From the NCBI RefSeq assembly GCF_000003605.2, contig NW_003151257.1:253967-293730 (forward strand): a DNA stretch of 39,764 nt, read 5' to 3'. Below are positions 1 through 12,866 of this stretch, piece after piece. The stretch is from Saccoglossus kowalevskii (Eukaryota; Hemichordata; Enteropneusta; Harrimaniidae). The stretch's first letter is position 1; every line of letters begins with the position of its first letter. The translations under genes were made by a program, and so were the position numbers. A model generated the notes under the pieces. The model was not told where the DNA came from. It made no database searches and worked only from the letters and a program-made list of their open reading frames with translations.

Positions 1-541
1 CTGCGACTGTGTTCAAATAACAAAGTAGAAGATGAGTACCATTTCATGATTGAATGCCCCTTTTACGAACAATCGCGGAAAGCATTATTTGAAGAGACTA
101 CTAAGCACATTATAAATTTCACGAATATGAGTGACTACAACATTTTTTTTAAATTAATGGGTGATACAAATCTGAATGTACAAATACCAGTTGCCCAATT
201 TATCAAAAATAACACGAACCTTAGACAGCAACATCTTCTGGCAAATTAACATAAATACTTTTCTCCTTTAATACGTTTTTTTCTTCTCATTTCCATCTTT
301 CATTGATTTACTGTTTATTGCTTTTTTTATTATTATTATTTCATCTATTTTTTTCCCAATATTATTACCAACATTTATTAATAATTTTTTGTAATTGTAG
401 TCTGTTGATTTATTTTTTAAACCATTGTTGTGCTTTAGACAGTAATTCTTGTAAAATTTGTATGTTTTATATATGTGTTTTAGCAGTTAGTGTAACCATT
501 TTAATTCCTTCTGAGGAATTTTAAGTGTTTCAATAAACCAT
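1..541 (+). mobile_element. 3' end of a non-LTR retrotransposon
   Basis: An open frame runs from base 1 to the TAA at 247-249 and encodes about 82 residues. It has the Cys...Glu-Asp-Glu-x-His-Phe-x4-Cys-Pro-x-Tyr pattern found at the C-terminus of many animal non-LTR reverse-transcriptase polyproteins, with the same pattern at 23944-24300. An AT-rich tail follows, with AATAAA at 532-537, consistent with a retroelement 3' UTR. The upstream part is outside the window. The right boundary is approximate. Confidence 0.6.
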
Positions 542-1141
542 ATATAAAGTATATGACAGATCAGATTACAACTGAATCCGTGTTGCCTACACAAAGCAGC
601 ATTTCAATTTACAGGTTAGAATTGAATAGCATGCCAACTGTCATTTTCGCTAGCCAAGGTCTAAGTTTATTCGGCCGAGCCTCTAAACATCGTGTAGAGG
701 CCTATAGGTCGAAGACACGGGACCGTTCGATTCGGACGATGGCCAACTGGTTTCCCAAGAACGTGTCAATGTAACTGCTTACTACACCTTACCGAAACGT
801 CACGCCCTCTGACGAAGTGATCTTGTGACGTAAACATAACGGAATTGGTCACAGGCAATTTTATTTAAATAGTTAACTTATTTAGGCTTTGTAGTCTTTC
901 CTCATTTAGAATGTAGCAAATCTTGTAAGGTAAACAATAGTTTCGACAGACGACTGATGATCTAAACAGCATTCCTTGCACCCCCACCCCCCATTATGCA
1001 ACAGAAATGACTCGTCGGTACTCGGCAGAGGGCGCGATTTACGTGAACGGCGTATTGTGAAATTGGATTCGGTTTGTACGAGATGATCGGGTTAAGACCA
1101 TTTCATCTTGCTCACATCCGAACGAATTTGGTGTCAGTTTG
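542..1141. other. Unassigned region
   Basis: I see no gene or repeat boundary here. Short open frames occur but show no recognisable family. Confidence 0.5.
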
Positions 1142-1449
1142 TTAAAGGGCGGTGATCGTCGTGCTGCGCATGTGTGACGTTTGTGTTGATAAACATTGAT
1201 TTTCCCACAATCCAATGCGCTCTTCTAATGCAGATCACAAGTACATGTATGAGGTTTGACCTGGACGGAACTTGCATTAATTACCACCGGTGACTCTTTC
1301 GAAACCTTCCAATCATCTAAAAATACCCAATTATAGCTTGGTAACGTCTCAGTTTGTACTCGTTGAACTGCTGTCGCCATCTTTGTTTATATGAGACCCA
1401 TATATCTCACGCATGCGTGGCGCGACGACTACTTAGTACCGCACTTTAA
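1142..1449 (-). mobile_element. 308-bp TTAA-flanked MITE, copy 1
   Basis: TTAA stands at both ends (1142-1145 and 1446-1449). The left end reads TTAAAGGGCGGTGATCGTCG; the right end is its imperfect inverse with a small insertion near 1435. The interior matches the copy at 13877-14184 in the opposite orientation, including a perfect 26-bp match around 1374-1399 to the segment at 13920-13945. No transposase is encoded, so it is non-autonomous. TTAA targets are typical of piggyBac-like transposons, but the terminal bases do not establish the superfamily. Confidence 0.82.
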
Positions 1450-3727
1450 GTACCGATACGTTTCTGGAAACGAATAGTACATACACGTAAACTAACGATA
1501 AAGAGGGTTATATATATATTTCCATTTGAATGAGGTTGATGTGGTTCCTTTTCTGTCCATGAAGTATCTGCTGTTGCAACTTATTAGGGGAGATCGTTTC
1601 TCGCCAAGATTCAAAATGTGTTTTTGTTCAGTTATTGACATCCTCTCATACGTGTTGCGAAGCTGCAATACAAACAAGTTCAAATTGATTGTATCTTTAC
1701 CATACATTTATTTGCAAACATAATATCTGTGAGCTAAAACACTGTGTAGCCACGCATTCATAATGTTGTACTACGAAAGAAAAACTTTGGACAGTGGAAA
1801 AATAAGTCTGGATACTTCCATGAAACACGTTACTCTGTGCCATCGTTCTGGGAAACGACCATTGCAACGACGCGAATCGCACCAGTATAGCTGCTTGTGT
1901 GCTTTTTTTAAATATGGTACAGGGATGTTCATTGAAAACCAATTCATGTTTTCAAAAATTACCATGAACTGTCAAATACAGAAAACAAATGTAAGAGGCA
2001 AATATTTGCATATAAAGCAGAATTTGATAGCTCAACTTGTCAACAAACAAGCTGCTTTCTGATTGGTCTGACGTGTTGGGTGTTAGAACTATGTAGCCAA
2101 TCAGACACAATCTTGCAAGTAGTTTCGCATTGATCTGCGTCATGATCATTTCGCAATGGTTATGCAGAGAGAGACTTGTCTACTTCCTGAAAACAAAAGC
2201 AACTGCTACAATCGTTTTAACGCCACAAAACCTTTAAATACGTCTGACGTATTTTTTGTACTTTATTTGGTTTGTCGTCTTTATGAATAATAAATAACGT
2301 GTGACGTCATATGTGATCGGAAGCTGCCATATCATGTGAAATATATGCATGAGCAAAGTCACTGGGTCATACCCACAGTTTTGACATTTGCCATCTTATA
2401 TCGTAGTTGCAATGAACATACTTCCCTTTCAACAATGGATTACATGTGTCATTTCCAATAACAGATTTTATTTTTAAAATATGTAAAATTCAGGCTTCAT
2501 ACATTTTTTGGGGGGGGGGACATTGGTATTTTGATGACAGAAGTCATATTGCCTACCGCCCTCTATAGATAATAAGCTGCCAGATTATTGTGGGAATCAA
2601 ATGTCATACTTACTGCAAGAGCGCTAGTCCTCACCGGCCTAATATAACACATAAAAACAAACAAAATCGTTCTATCCAGGAATACAAGTAAAATACACAC
2701 TTGACCAAGCGGTCGAGTTGAAATAATAACATTAGTATAACATAACATAACTATATATAAACATATGTGTGCAGTTCAGTTCCGAGTCCATGGAAGCGAT
2801 CATGAGAAACTTGCGGCATTTCAAAACAACCGTGTCTGGGAAACGGCAATGTAAATATATTACTAAAAATATTCACAAACACATATGGCTAACCGACTCT
2901 GTCGGTATTTTATACCTAAAATAAAATATGGACTACTAATGATAATCTGCGCCATCTGTCCTGTAGCCATGACAACGGAATTAATCTGACTTTCAAATCA
3001 ATATATTTGAATAAGTTTTTTTTCTTTGTGCTGAAAATGGATTATCTGTATGCAGTATTCAATCACTTTTGTTGGCTGCAGTTTTATTGTCAAATGAATT
3101 GAGATTGGAAATAATAAAGTGCTGTAATTAATAACTGTTATATGACTATTTATGCAAATTATAATGACTATATATGCAAATTAACTTGATAACGCTATAA
3201 TATATGCATATATGAAGCGCATGCGTTACCATGACAATTATGGTTTGAATATGAGTAATACCTATCAACATAACAAAATTGTGTTCGGTGTTTTTTGTGG
3301 GGTGTAGTGTGAATGTTATTAACTTAAAAATTAAAAACACAGAATACAAATCTCTCAATTGTAAACAATGTCGCTGTACACAAAACAATTCAAGTTTAAA
3401 CATGCCATACTTCCATAATGCATGCACTCACGTTGTTCAAATTTGAATGTAATCTGAACGTATATATCCGAATCGATGTAAGTAAGAAAAAACAGTTTTT
3501 CTATATATAAATATAATTCCGTCAAATATAAGGTAGGGCTACTCATAATTCTTAAAATTGGTTGTCATTACTGAGTTTACAATCATACCCCAAAATGCTT
3601 GGTTTTGTGTTCAGGATAGAAATATCACATGATTTTATATTCAGGTAGAAATATCACGTAAATTGTTTTCAGACTTCTACCAAAAGGCATAATTAATTTG
3701 AATAATTTACATGTTCCGGAAATGACG
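1450..3727. other. Unassigned AT-rich region
   Basis: No supported exon was found on either strand. A run of ten G lies at 2510-2519. If the predicted - strand gene continues past its transmembrane exon, this stretch would be intron, because no following exon is visible here. Confidence 0.5.
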
Positions 3728-6700
3728 TCACCGAGCTATCCCCTGTGTTAGAAAGTACAGGACTAAGACTAAGACCAAAGCCAAAATCAGAATGATAAGG
3801 ATCAACAGCATAATAAGCCTCCATCTGCGCGTGCGCTGGTCTGGTGGCGATGACCGATATGATTCCTCGTCTTTATAATACCCATTAGATGCGCCGTTGG
3901 GAGTCATCGATGATAGTGATGCATTCTGGGAATCAGAACAGATAAAGAGAATTTTCAATATGGATGTCATGTTGTTATTTCTGATTTATGTATCTCTTGT
4001 AGTTGTCGTTGCCATTGCTGGCTTTTCTATCACATATGGGGCAGGTATACAGTCTTTGAATAAATCAGTCAACAAATCAGAGATCATGTGAATCGTGGAT
4101 TAAAATACTAAATGCTTCAAAATGTCACGATTTGATAATTATTTTTTTCAAATCAATTTTACATTATTCAAAATCTATTTGAATTTACATTTAAAATAAA
4201 CAATTACATATACATATATATAAATTATACTTGTTTGTTTTACAGCGAATTCACCAATTCACTGAATTTTTTTATCAATCTCAATGAAGATAATAGATAA
4301 TGTACGAAATGTCGTTCAAGTACGTCATCAGTTTGTTGCCTCGTTCGGGGTTACTGAAAACGGCGTGGCTTGTTCGCATTTGGTTCATACACGGTTCACA
4401 TTCAGCGTTTCTAAATGAAAACATGGCCCTTTTCATTTTCAGTGTTTATGTCATATTGATATCTGAATATACTTACTCGGTGTATTCTTGATGGCATTAC
4501 CCTGCCCTGTGTTTTCTGATAAAAAGAAAGAAAGACCAGAATAGTTTAATGACGCATCCCTCAATGGCGACAATGAGTGAAATAGACATATTTTAGTCAC
4601 ATGGATTACCAGCAACTGTTTATCAATTGTTCACTTTACACAGAATCCCGTGAAACATATTTTCCTTTTCAAAAATGAAATAAAAATAAAAGTGGTGAGC
4701 GGAGATACTTTCTGAGCCCAATATTGTGAAAGCAATGTACATGTATTGACAAATGCAGGAGTAAGTGCAACAAGAATTGGATCATCCAAATGAAATTATG
4801 GGGGGGGGATTAAAGCGGGGAAGTCGCCACCTGCGCATGCGGCAGACGGCCATATTGTGTCGTTGTTTACAAACAAACGCCTAACCATGAGTCTTTGCGT
4901 TTAGAGTGCATTGTAATTTTATTCTTTACCAACAATTTTATTTTTTAGCTACCGATGCCATATGGATCGGTGGCCCAGAGTGCTGAATAAAATACACCTT
5001 TAAATGTACATTAAAGTGGCAATATAGATACGTTTTAGTATTTTGTGTGTGTTTTAAATAAGTGCGTGGGGAACCGGTATATTATCATAGTTTACCCCAA
5101 TAAACACATTGTTTTTGGGAGCAAATATGGCAGGTTTCCTTCAATACGAAAGCGCATGCGCCGGTATTTACCTGTACGTACAGGTAATTCGCAGCGCACA
5201 CGCGCAAGCATTTTCATTTTTTCATCGAACGAATGTGGTGCAAAGACGTTTCATAGTCTATATCACCGTCCCTCAACAGGTGTTGAGGGACGGTGTCTAT
5301 ATCTACACTGCGCGTGCGCCTATTCAGTGATTCACGAGCAATGTGGTGGGATATAATAAGGAATAGAACAAAACAACAATACTAACCAATCGTTTCTCGT
5401 TCTCCTGTTTCTTAACTTCGCCATTTTCCTGCTTTGTCCTTCCCAACATAAAATTCGTGCTATATCCTATTTTCGCCTCTCCCTCTTCGGAGTCTGCTCG
5501 CGAGTTTCGATGTGACCCGTCGTCATTGGGACGTTTGCTGCGTGCGTTCTGTGCATCGCTTTCAGAGACTTCGATCACTCCAGTGCCCTGGTCGTATAAT
5601 GGATTCACTTTCAGTGTGTTTTTAACATCTCGTGGTGCTACGCCGAAAACAGCATTCATCTGCGCGTCTTTGACTTCGTATTCGTCAACTTTTTTCAACT
5701 TCATTCGCTGTGAAAATAAACCCGAAATAAATTTCAGTTGTAGTGAAGATTTCGGTTAAAATAAGAATTTCAATTTTCTATAAGCTCTTCAAAACAAGAG
5801 CCATTATGTAAAGGAAATGGGTATAACTTTGAGTTTGAAATTAAGGTTGTGTTTTGAGAACCTATGGTTATGGGTTCGCATTGCAAATACACCGTGATGG
5901 TCGATTTGGTGGCAAAATATAACAAGAAACACCATAAAATGACCATCGAAATAATAACATAGATCATAGAAAACAAAGATTTCTCAAATACCAAACAAAG
6001 TGTAACTATACAGTAACAATCAATCTAATATTCTCCGGAATAGACAACATTATATAGTACACCTGTGAACTAATACTCGATACATTTGTCAGTAAAAAAA
6101 AAATACGAAATCAAAAACAACATACTACCGTTTTATAATAAAATAAAATAAAATAAAATAAAATAAAATAAAATAAAATAAAATAAAATAAAATAAAATA
6201 AAATAAAATAAAATAAAATAAAATAAAATAAAATAAAATAAAATAAAATTAAATAAAATTAAATAAAATAATCTCCTACTTATAAAGCAGTACAAACAAT
6301 GTTGGCAGGTCACATGGTCAGCCTGAGTGCCTCGTCCTGGGCCGTACCATGGAAAGGAGTGACATTCAATCAAATTATGTATTGCTTGAAAGTTTACGAT
6401 TTTGATATATGCATTATAATGTAACCCCATGACCTGCAATTATCAATAACGGTGCACTATTGCATCCATCTAGAATATTGCCAATTATCCCATCTAGTTA
6501 TTTACGCCTTGTCATTCGCAATCTCAGTAAGCAGATACTTGAATTCAATAAAAACACTATGGCGATTGCCGATTTAAACGGGGGTCATTGGAGGAAATAA
6601 GTGACGACCACAATAACAACGTGAGTGTTTTATCTCAGGCTGGTAACAGATGCCTGAAATGGACACGGTTGTGTAGATCATTAACATGAACAGTATCGAA

Positions 6701-9700
6701 TAAACAGTTTTTATTGTCGACTTTTGCAAATAATTGTTTCTGAGCTTCACGCGCAAATAAATAAAGTCGATAGTGTACTATAAATATATATATATATGCA
6801 GTAAAATATACCATGTGTACAAAATTAGAAAAAAGGACACAAAACAATGAGTATGGGTAAAATTGAAATGGAGAATGTTGAACCTTTCACACTTGTGCGC
6901 TGTAAGGCATGTTGATGACTACTGGGTCGTAAACACATATGTTACGCGGGTAGTCTGGGCTAAATTTAACTTGCATTTTTCAACGCGTTGTCAATCTCCG
7001 GTTTACGGTGTGAAACTACAGTAATTATCGTACGATCTCTCAAGTCAAGAATGTTGAGCAATTTGTTAAATGAAAAACGTGATATTACTAACTTAACTTG
7101 CCGTGTGTTATTACTAATGACCTAATAACCCCACCGCAGCCATATTCAGTAATCCTGGCTCAACTGTGCCATGCAGTGTTACCCTGTGCTGTGCTCCGAG
7201 GGAGCGTCAATCACGCACACTTTACTCTGCCGCTGCCACACACTGGTGAGTCCACTATAAGGGCGGGTGAGTGGGGTCAGCGTAAATTACTGCCCGTCAG
7301 CATATAAATGTGTATTGCCAAAGTATAAAACACTTTCTTAATAAAAGAACGGGGCGTGTACAGACAGAAGAGTATTTAATGATGGAACCGAAAGTACAGG
7401 TGGTTTGAATGTCACTCCTGAAATGTGGAACATGCCCCCGTTTTAGTCACTATAGATACCGTGTGAATTGGTATATACATTGCCTCACTAGCAATTAAAC
7501 AGGAATTGTATTGCAACGTTACGACGTCACATATAAGTCCCAGTAAGTCAGTGACACGTTGTGATACGTTGCTCGTGAGTTCTTGCCTGGTAGTGCTTAT
7601 ATCATAGTGCTCACAACCGAATCGGGTTCTGTTTTACGGACACCCGTGAAATAAAACTGTTAAATTTGAATTCGTAGATTTGCGTGCATTTCTATGGACC
7701 CCCCCCCCCGGCTGAAGACGACTTTAAAGCGAGGGAGTCGTCACCTGCGCATGTGTCAGATGGCCATAGCGTGTCATTGTTTACAAACAGACGCGTCTAC
7801 CCATGAGCCTATTGCGTTTTTAGCGTGTGTTGTTATCGTCGCTTGGGACTTAATTCCCGCGCGTGCGCAGGTGACGACCCTCCCGCTTTAAATTAATTCT
7901 GGTGCGTATTCGCACGAACAGCATTGTACTATTTCCCAAACCAGTCACCAAAGATGAATGATATTATAAGGTATATGGTTTCACGATACAGACAAATGCA
8001 AGAGTCGAAATGAACAATGAATGAAAACGGCATAACCATGCCTAAATGCTGTAAATATTATTATATTCACAGGAGATCACTCACCAGGTACCCCCGGTAC
8101 CGTGACTGTCAGACTAATGCACTAATTGAGACCCTTCGTCTCCATTGAATACTGCACCTTTCAGGAAAAACCTCTCAATGTTTCATGCTAAGCAACTGAA
8201 GACTTCAATGTACATAATGTTCCATTTGCAAATATAACATGTCAGTTTTTTAAACAAAATCTTCACTGTGACCACGGTTTTAGTAACCGTGCTGTGACTG
8301 AAAGCATAAAGTTTTAAAAGTGGCGTTAAATTAAATCGAAAAAAAAATACCCTCTTAATTTGATAAAACTGACAAACTAAATAAGTCTCGAGACCATGAA
8401 ATTGAAGTTTTTTCCCACATTTTGACGAGCATGCTGGTGTACCGGGTCAGCTGCAGTGAGGAATGCCAATCAATATATCAAAGATTTCCATGTTTTAAGA
8501 TGCCATGTAGCTGGTGATTTGTGACTCCTGTTACGATAGGGTCATAACTTCGAGTTGTGATGAATGACCATGATCTAGTCGAATAATTTGACCACAACCA
8601 GAGAACAAAATAAGCTTGTGATGGAAACTGTAACGGTATTCAACAGTTACCCATGATTCATAGTTCTCATTTGCGATACTCCACACGTATCCCAAAAATT
8701 AAAAGATTATGAGATTCGGGTACATGTGAAAACCAAATAAGAGTACGTATTTTTTCCAGAGTTTTCAAGTGACTAACGTCAACAAAACTTCCAGAAGAAA
8801 AAAAAAAACAAAAACAAAAACATTGAATTACGAAAACACGACAGCAATCGGATTTTACGTAAACAAAGGTGTATATTACATGCGTTGTATACGTCGCATT
8901 GGACCACCGCCTTTTTACTTTTTTAAGGATCTCCCAGAGTCGCAGTTTTCAAATCTTGCGGCAAATTATTATAATCACATTGGAAAGGCTCATAAATTCT
9001 AGCTATGTATCATTTTTAATAAATCTACTTACATTGCGAAGCTAAACAAAACAAATTACACTTTGCTCAGTAAAGAGCAATATAGCCGGACTGCGAGTCG
9101 GTGATTGCTTTGTGAGTTTAACATTTTTGCCTTGAAGTGAAACGATGGAAACAAATATTCCACGTAATTGGTTCTTGACAAACAGAATTGCTAACATTAC
9201 ATCCCGTGATATGTGGGATTGAATGCAATTGGTCTTTCAAACTCAGACCGTGACTAAAACCGTTTTAATGTCCAGTTTTACTGGTTCACCCTCACCCTAA
9301 CAACACTGTATTGATAGTTTAACTGAGAGAAAGCAATAAAGTTAAAGCGCGGTGGTCGTCGAGCAGCGCGTGTTATATAAATAAACAATGTATTTTACAT
9401 GCGTTGTGTACGTCGCTGTGAGTCGAACAAGTCTCGGCGTGACGACCATCGCCTTTTAATATTAGTATTATGGGACATAGATACACTCAACTAAGCTCGT
9501 CACTGCACATTCGAATATTTTAGAAATGCACAGAGCTAGACTTCACGACCGGTTGTTGACGGCTTTGTCAACTGATACAATCTCTCAACTGTATTCAGGG
9601 GGTTGCTATGGTCGTCTAAATAATGCCGTTTTCTTAGTGTTATCCCATTTATCGGTGTCCCAATCTGTTAAAAAAATATGTTTACCTGTGCATTGTTCAT

Positions 9701-12700
9701 CTGTTTGTTATGTGTTTTACGTAGTTTTTATTTAATATAAAATATTGAATCTCCAAAAATATGTCACTTGTGCCTATTATGGAATATGGAATTATCGAGT
9801 TTAAAAAATACTGATTAAATATCAGGTAATTAGATTTGGAGAAATAGATGACTATGGAAAACAAGTCTCATCCAGTATGCAGACAAGTTAGACAATGAGG
9901 CTGATTGCTGTCCACGGTAATTTTCATAGGCACAGCCCATTTATCTGCGATAGAGATGTTGCGAGCAACAACATTACAATATTTTAGTTAACGCCAACAT
10001 TGGATTGTTATCCGTAAAACGTATCAACACCGACGAATGAGTGTATACAGATTACAAACAATAGAGATAAGCAAACGTCACAGTGACGTCGACCAAAGTG
10101 GCACATGGCAGCCCACTATAATTCGAACAATGTCTTTGTAATCTACCCAACCCCTTACTAGGTGTGCAACTAGTATTTTCATAATACATATCTTGTATAG
10201 AGACTAAGTAGTGGGATCCTTGAAGTTGTGGTCGCTGATCTGGGTGTGAACACGTGGGACAAATAAGGATATTAAAATAAAGCAAAGGATGTGAGAGTGC
10301 ATAGGAATAGGTTTTCAGTTAGTTTCATTGATAAACAATATTCTTTCTATGATTGTTATATACTAGTAGTTCGATGTACCAAACAAACAAAGGGCAAAAC
10401 TTCCCCTTTGTAATTTCACAATCCGGGACCTTGAATGCAACAAACACACTTATATGCAATGAAAGCACATTCCTGGGTGTTTTTCATCAGTTGGAAGAAC
10501 AAACCATGGATTTATTATTCCTGTTTTGTTTAGATGCGCAAGTTTTGTAAATTGTATTATTTTGAATGATCATTGCCCTTGAGTTATGCAGATTAAAGGT
10601 GTTTGAAAATGGACGACATGTGATTGGTTTTAAAGAAATCTACAATAGTTATAGTGATTTCCTCTAATAATTCCCCGGTAAATAACCCCATTGTCTGCTG
10701 GGTAAATTATTAAATGATGTATATTTAATATGACTGTTACGATTGTCCAATCGCCACTCACATTCCGGCATGATAATGATTTTCCCATAACATAAGTGCA
10801 ATGCCTATTATAACTATTGTAGTGGGAAATGAAAGACCTATTCACAATGTGAAAACGGTTATAAACGCGTGTATTATACATCAAACTCTAAACTAGTTTC
10901 AGATGCATGTAAAAGTAGAAACTATGTGTTCATTGTGCTAGCGTTACGGCTGTTGGACGAGTGTAGTGTACGTCTTTACACAGAATCACTCAAACGTGGT
11001 CTGATGTCTATCTCTGTGAAGTGTACAACCTAACCAATCAATTAATGTTATGTGCCTGACATAGTACCTGCAATAAATTACACAGTACCCATATTAATTA
11101 TTGTTGTGTTGTAGTGATAATAATCTATTGTTTATTTTTTTAATAGACGACTCCGATTTAGCAGACGTTTGGGTAACGTTTTTAAACAGAGCAATCAACA
11201 GGTTGCCGTGATGAGGCCACTGCGCACATTGTCTCTATAATGGTTCACAGCTGATCGAGAATTATATTTTCAGAACGTTTGTGCAAAAACATCTTTTAAG
11301 CAAAAAGTACCACCGGATTCCGACACGTAGAATGTTTCTATTGACATGCACAAATCGGTCGTCGGCAATCAATAAGATTGACGATGGAACGCCAATTTCG
11401 TTACGCATGCCTGTGTCATTGTCAGAATATTGGGGCGTTGTTCGTCGGAAAACCAAATAGAGAGGTGCTTCACACGGTCATCGCCCCGTAGGGAGCTCTC
11501 TGTACACAATACAATGTATCGGGGCTGCACCCGCTTCTATGCCGGTCGAATGAACGCTGACATCGATTCGCTGTTTGTTTTTTCTTTTTACATACCGTAA
11601 GCATGTCTAGAATGTGCTGATTGAAATTATCGATTGTTTTTTTTTTTTTTTTTTTTGAACAGCTTCATTTATGTCGAACCTAAGTTATTTGTTTCCCGTA
11701 ACGCAATCACATGTTGTTGCCATTATTGATTATAACTAGATTCTTTTTAAAGTGAAGCATGTTTTGTTGTCAGGCTGGTCTACAATATATACGTGTATTT
11801 CCAAGTTACGTTGAAGACAACCTCGCCAACGAGACCGTGTTGGTATCAAACACGCCAACGGGACGATTACTGGTGTCGGCATTGATGGTAACAATAGCCC
11901 TATACAACTACGAACGACATAAAAAGCATTCAGTCGCAATGACGTGAATCTTTTCACCCCAAAATAATCCCGGTCAAGGCGACTCTTTAACGGCTATCCA
12001 TTCTTGTTTCTTTGAGTGAAAAGGTGTGCGTTCCACCTGAGGATAATATAATTAGGTTGCAAATTACGGTGTGTATCGAGCCCAGCGAGTCTGTCTGTGC
12101 CCGATCAGAGCTAGCAATAATTGAACCGTATCACGCACATTTCCGTACACATCTTTAAAACTTGTTATGTGCACCGTATTATATCAAACTGCTATAAAAC
12201 ATCGTCTTGTTCGCAGCCCCAGTAAAGCGTTTTAAATCGGACTACTGTATTTTTGTATAGCAGAGTAAAAGTCCCCTCGGGCTAGTTTTCACTTTCATGT
12301 ACAGGTATACATCAGTCATTCCAAAATGGCAGCCACGGTGTACGTAATTCAGGTACTTCTGGGCTGCCCATGTTTATCTAATTACTAAACTTGTCTTTAA
12401 ATCGAAAATATCCTGGATTTTTTATTCTAATCGATTTGATTACGTGTATGTACGTCATCCTCCATATTATGTTACTAAGAGGCAATGTTTTAAACTTCGT
12501 CGAGCTACAAAAGAACTGACCAGTGCGACTTAAGGTCAAATATCAGCATCGTGTTAATGATAGTTATTTATTTTGATGTGTGTGCCCCGTGTGTTTACCT
12601 CTTCGCGTATTTCGTGTGATAATAGAATACATACGTTATAATAATTTGTTAATTTTATACAACGAAGTAGTATGGAATGTCTCAATTAATGCCACAAACT

Positions 12701-12866
12701 GTATACCTACCACGCTGCCGTTATTCGCCGCCCTGGCGTTGATACGCTTTTCAACTGGCGCAGCCGGCCTCGGTGCAGTTCGCTCCGGTGCTAAGTCAAG
12801 GTCCGTAGTATTCGTCTCAGATCCCAACTCGGTGATACCACTCCCTTCGGGTTTTGGTTCGGCCAT
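3728..12866 (-). CDS. Predicted single-pass membrane protein of unknown family, three exons
   Basis: Not recognised. Proposed exons: 12866-12711 (52 codons), 5707-5387 (107 codons) and 3925-3728 (65 codons plus stop TGA at 3730-3728). Support: exon 1 begins with an ATG in GC-richer DNA and ends at GTAGGT; exon 2 follows TTTTCACAG and ends at GTTAGT; exon 3 follows TTCCCAG; all junctions are phase 0, so the frame joins cleanly. The product would be about 224 residues: a polar, probably disordered N-terminus starting MAEPKPEGSGITELGSETN, an NPLY tetrapeptide in exon 2, a Glu/Lys-rich stretch, then a basic run (RTRRWR) before a strongly hydrophobic segment of about 23 residues and the end LTQGIAR. 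If the TGA is the true stop this is a tail-anchored protein. If the GTGACG at 3731-3726 is a donor, it is the cytoplasmic and transmembrane part of a type II protein whose outer domain lies past the left edge. Further exons in the introns cannot be excluded. It is divergent from PIK3C3. Confidence 0.5.
4810..4906 (+). mobile_element. Left half of a TTAA MITE related to 7724-7891
   Basis: Starts with TTAAAGCGGGGAAGTCGCC. Over about 95 bases it follows the element at 7724-7820, including GCGCATG, the GGCCAT block and TTGTTTACAAACA. The right half and right terminal repeat are missing or too diverged to see. Confidence 0.6.
5168..5187. repeat. Perfect 20-bp palindrome
   Basis: TTACCTGTACGTACAGGTAA is identical to its reverse complement. 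It contains two CAGGTA-like (E-box/ZEB-type) half sites in inverted orientation. It lies 180 bp upstream of the predicted donor region of exon 2 of the - strand gene, in intron. Confidence 0.8.
5264..5295. repeat. 32-bp hairpin, 15-bp stem with 2-base centre
   Basis: CACCGTCCCTCAACA is followed by GG and then by its exact reverse complement. Nothing similar was seen elsewhere in the window. It could be a structured RNA element, a micro-foldback repeat or a local inverted duplication. Confidence 0.8.
5708..7723. other. Predicted intron 1 of the - strand gene, left part
   Basis: Apart from the AAAAT microsatellite, no feature is recognised. An open frame at 5994-5770 on the - strand contains a hydrophobic stretch but has no splice or homology support. 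Confidence 0.4.
6137..6281. repeat. (AAAAT)n microsatellite
   Basis: Roughly 29 tandem copies of a 5-bp unit, nearly pure, with two AAATT variants near the right end. It creates a long spurious - strand open frame rich in Phe-Tyr-Leu-Ile. Confidence 0.95.
7724..7891 (+). mobile_element. 168-bp TTAA-flanked MITE
   Basis: Left terminus TTAAAGCGAGGGAGTCGTCA and right terminus TGACGACCCTCCCGCTTTAA are near-perfect inverses for about 30 bp, and both begin with TTAA. No coding capacity. It is preceded by a run of ten or more C at 7699-7709, while its half copy at 4810 is preceded by a G run. The internal blocks GCGCATGTG and TTGTTTACAAACA are shared with the 308-bp and 118-bp elements. Confidence 0.82.
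7893..8845. other. Unassigned region
   Basis: Nothing recognised on either strand. Confidence 0.5.
8846..8925. mobile_element. Right-hand remnant of the 118-bp MITE family
   Basis: Matches 9375-9458 through ACATGCGTTGTATACGTCGC and the terminal ACCACCGCCTTTT. The left end has been lost. This explains the middle of a spurious short open frame here. Confidence 0.5.
9342..9459 (+). mobile_element. 118-bp TTAA-flanked MITE
   Basis: Left end TTAAAGCGCGGTGGTCGTCG; right end GACGACCATCGCCTTTTAA. TTAA is present at both outer edges. The first 60 bases parallel the 308-bp element, with GTCGTCG, GCGCGTG and a TAAACAATG block, so it may be an internally deleted relative. Confidence 0.75.
9460..12710. 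other. Unassigned region, predicted intron 1 of the - strand gene
   Basis: No supported exon or repeat. A poly-T run lies at about 11637-11656. Several 60-80 codon open frames are present on both strands with no family resemblance and no paired splice signals. Confidence 0.45.

Larger units (their letters stand above)
3926..5386. other. Predicted intron 2 of the - strand gene
   Basis: Contains a MITE left half at 4810-4906 preceded by a run of eight G (4801-4808), and two strong palindromes at 5168 and 5264. Nothing else is recognised. Confidence 0.4.

Noticed and set aside
5770-5994. 74-codon - strand frame with a hydrophobic segment just upstream of predicted exon 2
   Set aside because: Separated from exon 2 by a clear acceptor, with no donor placed to join it; probably intron.
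6125-6439. 104-codon - strand frame with repeated Phe-Ile-Leu-Phe-Tyr
   Set aside because: It is a translation of the AAAAT microsatellite.
8769-9002. 77-codon + strand open frame rich in Lys/Thr at its start
   Set aside because: Its start is an A-rich run and its middle is a MITE remnant related to 9342-9459; no splice or family support.
11262-11456. 64-codon - strand frame in a slightly GC-richer stretch
   Set aside because: No recognisable domain and no convincing splice sites to join it to neighbouring exons.
12325-12393. ATGGCAGCC start with a CAG-GTACTT donor-like site about 30 bases later
   Set aside because: Looks like a small first exon near a YY1-like motif, but there is no partner exon and the frame is only about 20 codons.
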